A stretch of 43,941 nucleotides of DNA from the NCBI GenBank assembly GCA_002478865.1, contig DLJZ01000024.1:1-43941 (forward strand). Reading direction: 5' to 3'. The translations under genes and the position numbers were made by a program. The notes below the pieces were generated by a model. It saw only the letters and a program-made list of their open reading frames with translations. It was not told the DNA's origin and searched no databases. This document shows positions 10,851 to 18,081 of this stretch, piece after piece; within the stretch, counting starts at the first letter, position 1; every line of letters begins with the position of its first letter. Source of the DNA: Hungatella sp. UBA7603 (GTDB lineage: Bacteria; Bacillota; Clostridia; Lachnospirales; Lachnospiraceae).

Positions 10851-11713
10851 GTGTTACCTTAGATTCATTGCTTATAGAGGGTACAAAGGTACTGTCGGAG
10901 GCTGGAGTTGAGGAAGCGTCTCTAGATGCTAGATATTTGCTGTTTGAAGCATTTGACACGGATTTGACTCATTTTATTCTGGATAGGTCCAGTGTGATAT
11001 CTGAGGATGAATTGATTCTAAATCGAATTGATCAGTACCGATCTATGATAGAAAAAAGGTCTCAAAGAATTCCATTGCAGCAGATTACAGGAAGCAGGGA
11101 GTTTATGGGCTTGGAGTTTTATGTAAATGAACACGTGCTTATTCCAAGGCAGGATACAGAGACATTAGTTGAATTGATTTTAAAGGACTTTAAGGGTAAT
11201 AAGCCAGTAATCCTTGATATGTGTACAGGAAGCGGCTGCATTGCCATAAGCCTTGCGAAACTTGGCGGATTTGACTGTGTTACGGGAGTTGATATTTCCA
11301 AAGAGGCTCTAAGCGTTGCAAGAAGAAACGTGGAAGCCCTTTTGGGAACGGGTGGTATTGCCCTGATAGAAAGTAATCTTTTTGAGGTACTTGGCTCTGA
11401 ACAAAAGTTTGATGTGATTGTTTCAAATCCTCCTTATATCCCTACAGAAATCATTAAGGGGTTACAGCCGGAGGTACGGGATTTTGAACCCATGCTTGCC
11501 CTTGATGGCAGGGAAGACGGATTGTTTTTTTACAGACAGCTTGTTTCAGATGGACGCAGATTCTTAAATCCCGGGGGATCGGTATATTTTGAAATTGGAT
11601 ATGATCAGGCAGAAGCTGTTAGCGGATTATTGATAGATGCAGGTTTTGCTGAAATAAGAGTAGTGAAAGATGCGGCAGGATTAGATCGCGTAGTATGTGC
11701 CGTTTTGAAATAA
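10847..11713 (+). CDS. prmC: Peptide chain release factor N5-glutamine methyltransferase
   Basis: A 288-residue SAM-dependent methyltransferase that methylates the glutamine of the GGQ motif in release factors RF1 and RF2. The N-terminal helical domain (residues 1-75) precedes a Rossmann fold with the SAM-binding motif D-M-C-T-G-S-G-C-I-A-I-S at about 123-134 and the catalytic N-P-P-Y at 194-197, which holds the target glutamine. The length matches the family. The start overlaps the stop of the DUF1385 gene. Its substrate RF1 is encoded next, the usual arrangement; here order is prmC then prfA, the reverse of the prfA-prmC order of many Bacilli. Confidence 0.95.
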   Translation: MSVTLDSLLIEGTKVLSEAGVEEASLDARYLLFEAFDTDLTHFILDRSSVISEDELILNRIDQYRSMIEKRSQRIPLQQITGSREFMGLEFYVNEHVLIPRQDTETLVELILKDFKGNKPVILDMCTGSGCIAISLAKLGGFDCVTGVDISKEALSVARRNVEALLGTGGIALIESNLFEVLGSEQKFDVIVSNPPYIPTEIIKGLQPEVRDFEPMLALDGREDGLFFYRQLVSDGRRFLNPGGSVYFEIGYDQAEAVSGLLIDAGFAEIRVVKDAAGLDRVVCAVLK

Positions 11714-11716
11714 GTT

Positions 11717-11733
11717 AGGGCGAAGCCCTTTTT
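11717..11733 (+). terminator. Short hairpin with T run between prmC and prfA
   Basis: AGGGC (11717-11721), loop GAA, GCCCT (11725-11729), then TTTT. A five-base stem is weak, so it may only reduce read-through into prfA rather than end the transcript. Confidence 0.4.
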
Positions 11734-11754
11734 GTAAGATTTTGGAGGTTACCT

Positions 11755-12828
11755 ATGTTTGACAGGTTAGATGATATTTTAGTTCACTATGAAGAATTGA
11801 TGCAGGAGCTTAATAATCCTTCCGTTGCGGAAGACCAGAACCGTTTTCGTAAGCTGATGAAGGAGCAATCAGATCTAGCAGATCTTGTTGAGACCTACAC
11901 CCAGTATAAGAAGGCGAAGCAGGCAGTTGAAGACAGCTTACTGATTCTTGATGAAGAAAATGACGAGGATATGCGGGAAATGGCAAAGGAAGAGTTATCC
12001 GATGCTAAGAAGCGCATTGAGCAGTTAGAGCAGGAACTTAAGATTTTACTTTTACCAAAGGATCCTAACGATGATAAGAACATTATGTTGGAAATCCGTG
12101 CGGGAGCTGGTGGTGATGAGGCTGCTTTATTTGCGTCTCAGTTATACCGTATGTATACTAACTATGCGGAGAGTCAGCGGTGGAAAGTAGAAATAATTAG
12201 CTTGAATGAAAGTGGGATCGGCGGCTTTAAGGAAGTAGTTGCAATGATTACAGGAAAAGGCGCATTTTCTAAGATGAAATATGAAAGTGGTGTACACCGC
12301 GTTCAGAGAGTTCCAGAGACAGAGAGTGGTGGAAGAATTCATACTTCTACAGCTACGGTAGTAGTTATGCCTGAAGCTGAAGAGGTTGATGTAGTGATCG
12401 ATGATAAGGATGTTAGAATCGATGTAATGCGTGCTTCTGGAAATGGAGGCCAGTGTGTTAATACCACTGACTCTGCGGTTCGACTGACTCACAATCCTAC
12501 AGGAATTGTGATTTACAGTCAGACAGAAAAATCACAGCTTCAAAATAAAGAAAAAGCATTCCGCCTATTGCGTTCAAAGCTTTACGATCTGGAGTTAGAG
12601 AAACGCCAGAATTCTGAGTCAGAGCAAAGAAAGGGCCAAATCGGAACCGGAGATCGTTCCGAAAAGATCCGTACCTATAACTTCCCTCAGGGTCGTGTGA
12701 CAGATCATAGAATCAAGCTGACTCTTTATAAAATTGATGCCATTATGAATGGAGATATTTTCGAATTACTGGATTCCATGATTGCAGCAGACCAAGCAGA
12801 AAAGCTTACAAAGCTTAATGAGATTTGA
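11755..12828 (+). CDS. prfA: Peptide chain release factor 1
   Basis: A 357-residue RF1, which reads UAA and UAG stop codons and triggers peptide release. The codon-recognition P-x-T motif is P-E-T at residues 187-189, the PxT form of RF1 rather than the S-P-F of RF2. The catalytic G-G-Q is at 231-233 within [19 protein letters not shown]; the residue after GGQ is Cys where E. coli has His. The N-terminal acidic coiled region (about 1-110) and the C-terminal [14 protein letters not shown] block are present. GGAGG lies seven bases before the ATG. The enzyme that modifies this GGQ is encoded immediately upstream. Confidence 0.97.
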   Translation: MFDRLDDILVHYEELMQELNNPSVAEDQNRFRKLMKEQSDLADLVETYTQYKKAKQAVEDSLLILDEENDEDMREMAKEELSDAKKRIEQLEQELKILLLPKDPNDDKNIMLEIRAGAGGDEAALFASQLYRMYTNYAESQRWKVEIISLNESGIGGFKEVVAMITGKGAFSKMKYESGVHRVQRVPETESGGRIHTSTATVVVMPEAEEVDVVIDDKDVRIDVMRASGNGGQCVNTTDSAVRLTHNPTGIVIYSQTEKSQLQNKEKAFRLLRSKLYDLELEKRQNSESEQRKGQIGTGDRSEKIRTYNFPQGRVTDHRIKLTLYKIDAIMNGDIFELLDSMIAADQAEKLTKLNEI

Positions 12829-12963
12829 TTAAACAAACAGGAATAACTTGTAATTTCGGAAACACGTAACATTGGTGAAAATGAGAGTAACATGCTTAAT
12901 AACGCCATTGTTTTGAAATCGATTCCATCAATTATGGAGTGACTGCAAAACAATTTCATTTAC

Positions 12964-12991
12964 TTGTAATAATTCGATTATTTGTTATAAT
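12964..12991 (+). promoter_or_regulatory. Promoter of the short RNA in the candidate toxin-antitoxin locus
   Basis: TTGTAA at 12964-12969, a 16-base spacer, and TATAAT at 12986-12991 preceded by TGT (extended -10). No ribosome site or reading frame follows; a terminator does, about 50 bases after the predicted transcript start. Confidence 0.7.
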
Positions 12992-12997
12992 ATACTT

Positions 12998-13081
12998 AAC
13001 ATAGGCAATCGCCACAGGGTGGTTGACCGATTGAAATTTAGAAAACCTTCCCTACCGGCCAAAGTACAGGGGAGGTTTTTT
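12998..13081 (+). ncRNA. Candidate antitoxin RNA, about 84 nt
   Basis: The transcript predicted from the promoter at 12964-12991 would start near 12998 and end in the T run at 13081. Its 5' part can fold with CAATCG (13006-13011) pairing CGATTG (13027-13032) around an inner CCAC/GTGG pair; its 3' part is the terminator hairpin. It converges on the minus-strand toxin gene, whose stop codon is at 13084-13086, so the two RNAs overlap at their 3' ends, the layout of txpA/ratA-type type I systems. The element GGCAATCG...GGTTGACC near its 5' end is also found, in inverted orientation, near the 5' end of the toxin message. The role is inferred from layout. Confidence 0.55.
13042..13081. terminator. 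Bidirectional terminator between convergent antitoxin RNA and toxin mRNA
   Basis: AAAACCTTCCCT (13042-13053) pairs with AGGGGAGGTTTT (13068-13079) with one T-G pair. The A and T runs at both ends let it act in both directions, most strongly on the plus strand where six T residues end the stem. Confidence 0.8.
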
Positions 13082-13083
13082 GC

Positions 13084-13170
13084 TTATTGACATTTCATAA
13101 AAATGAATGTCAGTAGTGCTAAGATGAACATGCCAAAAGACATCATGTCTTTAAAGTCAAAATTCTTCAT
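13084..13170 (-). CDS. Small hydrophobic peptide, holin-like type I toxin candidate
   Basis: A 28-residue peptide starting M-K-N-F-D-F-K-D-M and continuing into a single hydrophobic helix (S-F-G-M-F-I-L-A-L-L-T-F-I-F) with a short M-K-C-Q tail. Size and pattern fit the holin-like toxins of Firmicutes (Hol_Tox/TxpA-type), which insert in the membrane and are held off by an antisense RNA. The ribosome site GGAGGGG lies six bases before the ATG and is exceptionally strong, yet it is paired in a hairpin (13175-13204). A longer in-frame reading to 13278 would cross the promoter and is rejected. The gene has its own promoter and converges on a short RNA gene. Confidence 0.7.
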   Translation of the reverse strand: MKNFDFKDMMSFGMFILALLTFIFMKCQ

Positions 13171-13174
13171 AAGC

Positions 13175-13204
13175 GACCCCTCCATTCTATGTAGAATAGA
13201 GGTC
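13175..13204 (-). promoter_or_regulatory. Hairpin that buries the toxin ribosome site
   Basis: In the minus-strand transcript, GACC-TC pairs with GA-GGGGTC and ATTCTA pairs with TAGAAT, giving an almost continuous stem over 30 bases. The GGAGGGG ribosome site is inside the 3' arm. Sequestered translation starts are a known trait of type I toxin messages. Confidence 0.7.
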
Positions 13205-13225
13205 AACCAACCTATACACGATTGC

Positions 13226-13244
13226 CAGCAGATATTATCTGCTG
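13226..13244. repeat. 19-base perfect inverted repeat at the toxin transcript start
   Basis: CAGCAGAT-ATT-ATCTGCTG, an 8-bp perfect stem with a three-base loop. It begins within a base or so of the predicted minus-strand transcript start, so it is either a 5' stem-loop protecting the toxin mRNA or an operator. Confidence 0.65.
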
Positions 13245-13249
13245 ATATA

Positions 13250-13278
13250 ATTATATGCAGACAAAGTACAGAATACAA
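13250..13278 (-). promoter_or_regulatory. Promoter of the toxin gene
   Basis: On the minus strand TTGTAT (13278-13273), a 17-base spacer, and TATAAT (13255-13250). The leader before the toxin ATG would be about 70 bases. Confidence 0.7.
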
Positions 13279-13319
13279 TTAAATTCAAAATCGTAACAAA
13301 ATAATAAGAATTTAATGTA

Positions 13320-13580
13320 GTCTTTTAGGGATTGTTATGGGTATGTGCGGGAAGTATGGGTGATTGTGTTGGTCGTGATTTGTGTGGGAGAGGTGGTTTG
13401 TACTGGAGGAAGTGGGTGAGGGTAAGTTATTGTTTGGCTATTAATGGTATCATATGTGGGCTCTTGGGTTTAGTGGGTTGGGAGACGAGGTTTTTTGTGG
13501 GAGATTTTGTAGTAGTAGTAGTAGTAGTAGTAGTTGTTGTTGTTGTTGTTAAGTGGAAAGTGTTTTGTTTGGTGAGGTAA
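13320..13580. other. C-poor G/T-rich segment with G-quadruplex motif
   Basis: The plus strand is nearly free of C and rich in G and T, unlike everything around it. GGG-N5-GGG-N6-GGG-N2-GGG at 13458-13482 fits the standard G-quadruplex rule; a looser one (loops 8, 7 and 6) is at 13328-13360. An open frame across it encodes a run of 14 valines and has no ribosome site, so it is not taken as a gene. Confidence 0.6.
13509..13550. repeat. Triplet microsatellite (GTA)8 (GTT)6
   Basis: Eight perfect GTA units at 13509-13532 are followed without a break by six perfect GTT units at 13533-13550. Such pure triplet runs are uncommon in bacterial DNA and prone to slippage. Confidence 0.95.
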
Positions 13581-13584
13581 GGAG

Positions 13585-13638
13585 ATTGTTGCTGGAAGTT
13601 TCGATATGATAGGTCGAAATGATCTGATTAGCAATAAT
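13585..13638. other. Nested hairpin after the G/T-rich segment
   Basis: ATTGTTGCT (13585-13593) pairs with AGCAATAAT (13630-13638) with one G-T pair, and inside it TTTCGA (13599-13604) pairs with TCGAAA (13614-13619). It has no T run and matches no riboswitch class I recognise. Confidence 0.4.
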
Positions 13639-13802
13639 TTAAAAAGGCAATTGATTATTTTGGAAAAATCGTTTATACTTAGCGTAAGTTTTAAAAATCT
13701 ATTATTATATTTTTTATCTTTGAATCTGTTTTTCTTAATCTTTTACTCGGAATGAATCCATATTTTTTTATTAGTGTATAAGGAATTGAAAATTATTAAT
13801 TG

Positions 13803-14122
13803 ATTTATGTTATCTTGATTTTCATGATTGAAGTTGGTATTGGTTTATGTTATCTTTGTACGCATGATCGTAGTAGGTAGTAATCCATATTGTCTTAACT
13901 TTGCATAATTGAGATTGGTATTGGATGTGTTACTTTTGTACACATGATCGTAGTAGGTATTAACCCATATTGTTTTAACTTTGCATAATTGAGATTGGTA
14001 TTGAACTAAGTTATCTTAACTTGCATAATTATGGTTGATATTAATTTGAGTTATCTTAACTTACATAATTGTGGTTGATATTAATCTAAGTTATCTTAGT
14101 TTTCATAACTGAGGCTGATATT
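13803..14122. repeat. Eight tandem 40-bp imperfect repeats
   Basis: A TATCTT-like core followed by CAT(A/G)AT(T/C)G and a (T/A)GG(T/A)A- or TGATATT-type end recurs with cores at 13811, 13851, 13891, 13931, 13971, 14012, 14052 and 14092, so the period is 40 with a single 41. Units 2 and 4, and units 3 and 5, are closest to each other, implying an 80-bp duplication. Units abut without spacers. Forty is not a multiple of three, so the array is not coding. It lies about 450 bases before the first gene of the surface operon. Confidence 0.9.
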
Positions 14123-14566
14123 GATTTAGTTTTTAGTTTATGCAGATATAGGTTTTAAGTTTAGTTTAATGATTGTATATGTAATAATCTTAGAGTTAAT
14201 TTGGTTTTTATTTTAAATGTTATTATAGGTTGAAAGTTTATTACGATAAATAATTTAGTCTTGACCTTTATTTATATGCTTATATTTACACTTTTTTTTC
14301 TATATCCTATTATGTTTTTGTCTCTTACTTAAGTGAGTAAAAAAATGCTTACTTCGATTTCTTGTTATCTTCTATGTTATTATGATCTATTTTTATTCTT
14401 ATATTAATCCATATTAATTGTGTCTTTTTAAGTAAATGATTCATAATTCTATTCAAATCCATCTTTAGATCTAATAATGTTCAATTTTCCTTAATTCTAA
14501 TTCATTATTCTTGTTTTATTCAAAAAAATTCAAAGTGTTTCATTTTTTATAGAGAGAGGGGGTTAT
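14123..14566. other. T-rich non-coding leader before the surface operon
   Basis: About 440 bases of very AT-rich, T-biased plus strand with no open frame. A small inverted repeat, TTACT...GAGTAA near 14327-14342, precedes a short A run. No convincing -35/-10 pair could be assigned, though the operon promoter must lie here or further upstream. Confidence 0.5.
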
Positions 14567-15541
14567 TTGTTTGTGGTAAAAAAGACATTTTTTCTGTTCT
14601 CGATTATCTTATTTATTTCCTTGGGGGAGATGAATGTTGGTTCTACTTGGGCTGCGGAAAGTTCTCAGATAAAAAGAGAGCCTCAAAATCGGGAGGTAAT
14701 TATTACTTCAGGAGTCTTAGCTGAAGAAAAAGAAGATTACAGACCAGATGAAAAATATACGGATCAAGACGGTAAAGAATTTTGGTTAAAAAAATGGCAG
14801 ATCGAACCGATTCAGATGCCGGAGCGGAGGGAATGGACGGAACAGGAAATAGTTTATGAAGAGGTGGAGTGGGAGGGACAGCTTCCAAAGCAGGCTGCAT
14901 TAATAATAAAAGATAAAGTTACCGGACAAACCTTGAAACAAAACTTTTCAATAATACATATGGAACAGGATAAACAACAGTGGGTTCCTGGGTTTTCATT
15001 TACGGCAGTATTTCATTCGTTTGATGCAGATTATTATCAGTTAGGTAGTAAGAAGATTCCTTTTGATAATAAAAAGCCCCAAATAAATGATTGTTATCAA
15101 GAACTTCTAAATGAAATACAGGTTGATCCGGAAGATTATCGGATTAATGATGCTGCATGGGAGGGAGAAGCTTATGTAGATGATTCAGGCACCATCTGTA
15201 GAAATGCTCTGGTAACAGGTGAAAAAAGAGTTTCCGATTACCGCGTTATTTATGGAGGTGAGGCAGTCATTCCGTCCTTTCAGGGATTTCAATGTGTGTC
15301 CATTTATCAGGGATTTGACTCGGTGACAGATGGTTGGGACCAAGCAGGTGAACACCTTGTTGAATCAGAAAAAAATACTGGAAGTGATAAAAAAGGGAGC
15401 TGGGTAATTTTTCGTAGAAGCGTTGTTGTAACATTCTCTATTTTATTAGTGATAGGAGCAATTGTGTTTTCAACATCTGTAATGCAAAGAAATAAACGTA
15501 AAAAGATAAGCAAGGAGATAGAAGATGAGGAAATATTTTGA
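14567..15541 (+). CDS. Secreted, membrane-anchored protein of unknown function
   Basis: A 324-residue protein with an N-terminal signal peptide (hydrophobic F-F-L-F-S-I-I-L-F-I, cleavage probably near A-A-E at about 28-30), an acidic, Trp- and Glu-rich extracellular part of about 260 residues, and one C-terminal membrane helix (V-V-V-T-F-S-I-L-L-V-I-G-A-I-V-F, about 290-306) followed by a basic R-N-K-R-K-K tail, giving an outside-facing topology. I do not recognise its domain. The start is TTG (14567) or GTG (14573); a GAGAGAGGGGG ribosome site fits either. It is the first gene of the surface operon and overlaps the next by 17 bases. A membrane-tethered partner of the wall-binding proteins is a reasonable guess. 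Confidence 0.75.
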   Translation: MFVVKKTFFLFSIILFISLGEMNVGSTWAAESSQIKREPQNREVIITSGVLAEEKEDYRPDEKYTDQDGKEFWLKKWQIEPIQMPERREWTEQEIVYEEVEWEGQLPKQAALIIKDKVTGQTLKQNFSIIHMEQDKQQWVPGFSFTAVFHSFDADYYQLGSKKIPFDNKKPQINDCYQELLNEIQVDPEDYRINDAAWEGEAYVDDSGTICRNALVTGEKRVSDYRVIYGGEAVIPSFQGFQCVSIYQGFDSVTDGWDQAGEHLVESEKNTGSDKKGSWVIFRRSVVVTFSILLVIGAIVFSTSVMQRNKRKKISKEIEDEEIF

Positions 15542-17816
15542 TAAGAAAGAAAGGGGTAACCTAGTGATCTTGGCTGCGTGTCTGCTATGTATTTTACTTC
15601 CATTTGATGCAAAGGCTAGTGATATTTCACAAAAAGGGGAGTGGAAAAGTGTGGAAGACAATTGGTTCTTTTATGATGGAGACAGTATAAAACTGACCGG
15701 CTGGCAGCAAATTGAGGGGAAATGGTATTTCCTCAGCAATGGATTGAATGACCTAAAGGGAAAAATGTTAACTGGTTGGCAGTGGATTGACGGACGGTGT
15801 TATTATCTGGCAGAGAATTCAGTAGAAAAGTATTTAAAAGGAGCCATGTACTTGAGTGACGCGACACCTGATGGGTATAGAGTGAGTGACACGGGGGCCT
15901 GGATAGAAGGAAATCAAATTATTGAGGTCCCAGGGAAAGGAATACAAACGGCAATTAAGAAAGACACTTCTATGAATTCAACCACATTAGTAAGTGGTTC
16001 ACGAGGAGGAGGCGGTGGTGGTGGAGGCAAAAAACATGGAGGTACAAATGTAACTCCAAATAAAAATGTAGATATAAATCCAGTAGTTAAGCCAGATTCA
16101 GGAACACCAATAAACCCAGAGCCGGAACATAATAAAGATGAGAATGAGCCATCTGCGATATCAGATAAACAATATGTTTATACCATTAAATATTTGGACA
16201 TTGCGGATAAAGCAACGCTCCATGTGGTGACTGGAAAGGGAAAGGGGGGCGATATTATTCAACTAAAACCAGTGAATATTGATGGCTATCATATTTGTAA
16301 AGGTCAAAAAGATAGTTTTACATTAACTAGCAATAATTTATCCGTATCGATCTACTATCAAAAGGAATTTACCGCTTCCCCATCAGAGGCCAAAAAAGTT
16401 GAGTGGCATTTGAAATTTATTGAAGAGGGAAATCCTGAAAAAGAAGTTTTAAAAGGACAAAAGGGGCAATCTGAGGAAGGAAAAGAACTTGTTGTTGATT
16501 TTCCTGAAACAATTATAGGGACAGATAAGTTTTATTATCATTCTGTTGTTTCAAGTCCTTGGAACGTGGTGGTGAATGGCAATGGTATACAAAAGTATTA
16601 TATTGAGTATCGAAAAGGAGAACGAATTCCGAAGGATTCTGACCCAGACGCAGATTCAAAAGTTAGATTAAACAAGTGGCTTGAAATCGCAAAGGAAGCT
16701 GATTATTCCATAACTGGTGAGTATCCAACGGATATGCAGGTGATTTCAGGAAGTCAGTCTGAAGGTAATGAGCGGCTTTTTAACCTGGTATCAATGATAG
16801 ATGGGACAGACCGGAAAGAGATATACCTTATTGCGAGGGGGTATTACCCCAACGCAGGTATTATTAGCCAGAAATTCCAGTCAGTAAAAAACATATCCGA
16901 ATTGCCTATGGAAGAAGTGGAAATTGCTAGTAACACTTACACCATATTACGAGTGGGATTCGAGAAAACATACGTGGAAGGCTTATGTAGCCATGATTAT
17001 AAAGTAATAGATGAAGTAGCAGCCACATGTATGGAAAATGGCCACATAACTACACGATGTAATAAGTGTGGAAAGGAAGAGTCAATAGTAACCTCGGCTC
17101 TGGGTCATGTGGATTCAGATCATGATGGGATCTGCGATGTGTGTCAGGAACCGTCAGATGAAGCGCCGGAAGCAGTTCATTATAGCATTGGAGATGTACA
17201 GGTCAGAACCATTGGAAATAGAACTTATTTGTTCCGCTGCATTGATGATGATTATGAGGATGCTATGGAAAACAGCCAGAGGTTGGCATTATTTCTATGT
17301 GACAGTGTAATAAGGTCAGATATAGGGGGAGCATCTAAAAAATTGAACTTTGGAGATAACAATAATTATAAGTATTCCAAAGTCAGAGAATGGCTCCTTG
17401 AAAATGCTAAGGCTGATTTTGTATATGAAACCTACATAGGAATTACAAATTCATATATGGGGGCGACTACTAGCGGAGCATATGAGCAGTTTTCAGAGAG
17501 CAGTTTACTGGGACAGTCCAGATTATTTCAGCAATTAGAGGATAGGGTGTTTATTCTATCCGTGGATGAAGCCATTAAGTATAAGGATTATCTATGGAAG
17601 TTTAACGGAAGCGAAGAAAACAATTCAGAGTCTCAGATATCGGCTTACTCCAAGGGATATTATCTTCGGACACCACAGGACAGTGGAATTACGGATTTTC
17701 GTTATGGGACTGGGGTTTATGCGGTGAGTCTGATAGATGGAAATATCCGGCCAGTAGAAGTTTCAGAAACAAGTATCGGAATCCGGCCAGTGATGGCAAT
17801 TCCTCAAGGAGAATAA
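15525..17816 (+). CDS. Secreted wall-binding repeat protein with MucBP-like and DUF6273-like domains
   Basis: A 763-residue secreted protein. Signal peptide at about 1-32. Residues 38-125 are cell-wall/choline-binding-type repeats (L-T-G-W-Q-Q-I-E-G-K-W-Y-F, L-T-G-W-Q-W-I-D-G) ending in the T-P-D-G-Y-R-V module. A glycine run (eight G) near 161-168 acts as linker. Two MucBP-like beta domains follow at about 217-282 and 291-366. At 487-540 is a zinc-ribbon-like segment with C-N-K-C and C-D-V-C pairs joined by G-H-V-D-S-D-H-D-G-I, a module common in Lachnospiraceae surface proteins. The C-terminal 210 residues resemble the DUF6273/FGE-like domain, ending I-G-I-R-P-V-M-A-I. It contains one S-P-S-E-A peptide. 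Probably an adhesin or wall-associated ligand binder; the ligand is unknown. Confidence 0.8.
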   Translation: MRKYFDKKERGNLVILAACLLCILLPFDAKASDISQKGEWKSVEDNWFFYDGDSIKLTGWQQIEGKWYFLSNGLNDLKGKMLTGWQWIDGRCYYLAENSVEKYLKGAMYLSDATPDGYRVSDTGAWIEGNQIIEVPGKGIQTAIKKDTSMNSTTLVSGSRGGGGGGGGKKHGGTNVTPNKNVDINPVVKPDSGTPINPEPEHNKDENEPSAISDKQYVYTIKYLDIADKATLHVVTGKGKGGDIIQLKPVNIDGYHICKGQKDSFTLTSNNLSVSIYYQKEFTASPSEAKKVEWHLKFIEEGNPEKEVLKGQKGQSEEGKELVVDFPETIIGTDKFYYHSVVSSPWNVVVNGNGIQKYYIEYRKGERIPKDSDPDADSKVRLNKWLEIAKEADYSITGEYPTDMQVISGSQSEGNERLFNLVSMIDGTDRKEIYLIARGYYPNAGIISQKFQSVKNISELPMEEVEIASNTYTILRVGFEKTYVEGLCSHDYKVIDEVAATCMENGHITTRCNKCGKEESIVTSALGHVDSDHDGICDVCQEPSDEAPEAVHYSIGDVQVRTIGNRTYLFRCIDDDYEDAMENSQRLALFLCDSVIRSDIGGASKKLNFGDNNNYKYSKVREWLLENAKADFVYETYIGITNSYMGATTSGAYEQFSESSLLGQSRLFQQLEDRVFILSVDEAIKYKDYLWKFNGSEENNSESQISAYSKGYYLRTPQDSGITDFRYGTGVYAVSLIDGNIRPVEVSETSIGIRPVMAIPQGE

Positions 17817-17817
17817 C

Positions 17818-17922
17818 ATGAAAATAATTAAAAAACTAAGATTAACACTTCATAAACTAGACTTTGCTGAAGCCATTGATTGATTAATTAGTGATGTAGA
17901 TATAGGAACAAAAGAGGAATAA
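17818..17922 (+). pseudogene. Small 34-codon frame interrupted by TGA
   Basis: An ATG one base after the preceding stop opens a frame of 21 codons (M-K-I-I-K-K-L-R-L-T-L-H-K-L), then TGA at 17881-17883, and continues in the same frame for 12 more codons, ending T-K-E-E and TAA. The coherent charge pattern on both sides of the TGA suggests one original basic peptide. It may be expressed as a 21-residue peptide, be a pseudogene, or be misread sequence. No family is recognised. Confidence 0.4.
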
Positions 17923-17925
17923 AAA

Positions 17926-18081
17926 ATGATAGGTATTTTTGGTTTTTTATTATTCAGCTTAATTCTCCTCATTCTTAGCTGTGTTATAGTGCTAAGCCCT
18001 TATGAAAAAAAATGTGAGGATAATGAACAAGAGCAGTGGATAAGAGAATGTGAAAAAAGAATACAGGAGAAAAAAATATGA
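17926..18081 (+). CDS. Small single-pass membrane protein
   Basis: A 51-residue protein: residues 1-24 are a hydrophobic helix (I-F-G-F-L-L-F-S-L-I-L-L-I-L), then S-P-Y-E-K-K and a charged tail rich in Glu, Gln and Arg. GAGG lies about 10 bases upstream of the ATG. It ends in an ATGA overlap with the next large gene, so translation is coupled. Similar short helix-plus-charged-tail proteins are common in Lachnospiraceae accessory regions. A role as a membrane accessory factor for the large secreted proteins is only a guess from position. Confidence 0.6.
   Translation: MIGIFGFLLFSLILLILSCVIVLSPYEKKCEDNEQEQWIRECEKRIQEKKI

Noticed and set aside
13084..13278. A 64-residue version of the toxin starting at 13278
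   Set aside because: It would start within the -35 box of the gene's own promoter; the strong ribosome site supports the 28-residue form.
13332..13580. Open frame of 82 codons with a run of 14 valines
   Set aside because: It is a by-product of the C-poor sequence and GTA/GTT triplets; no ribosome site, no domain, odd composition.
13803..14122. CRISPR array
   Set aside because: The 40-bp units abut directly with no unique spacers, vary from unit to unit, and no cas gene is present.
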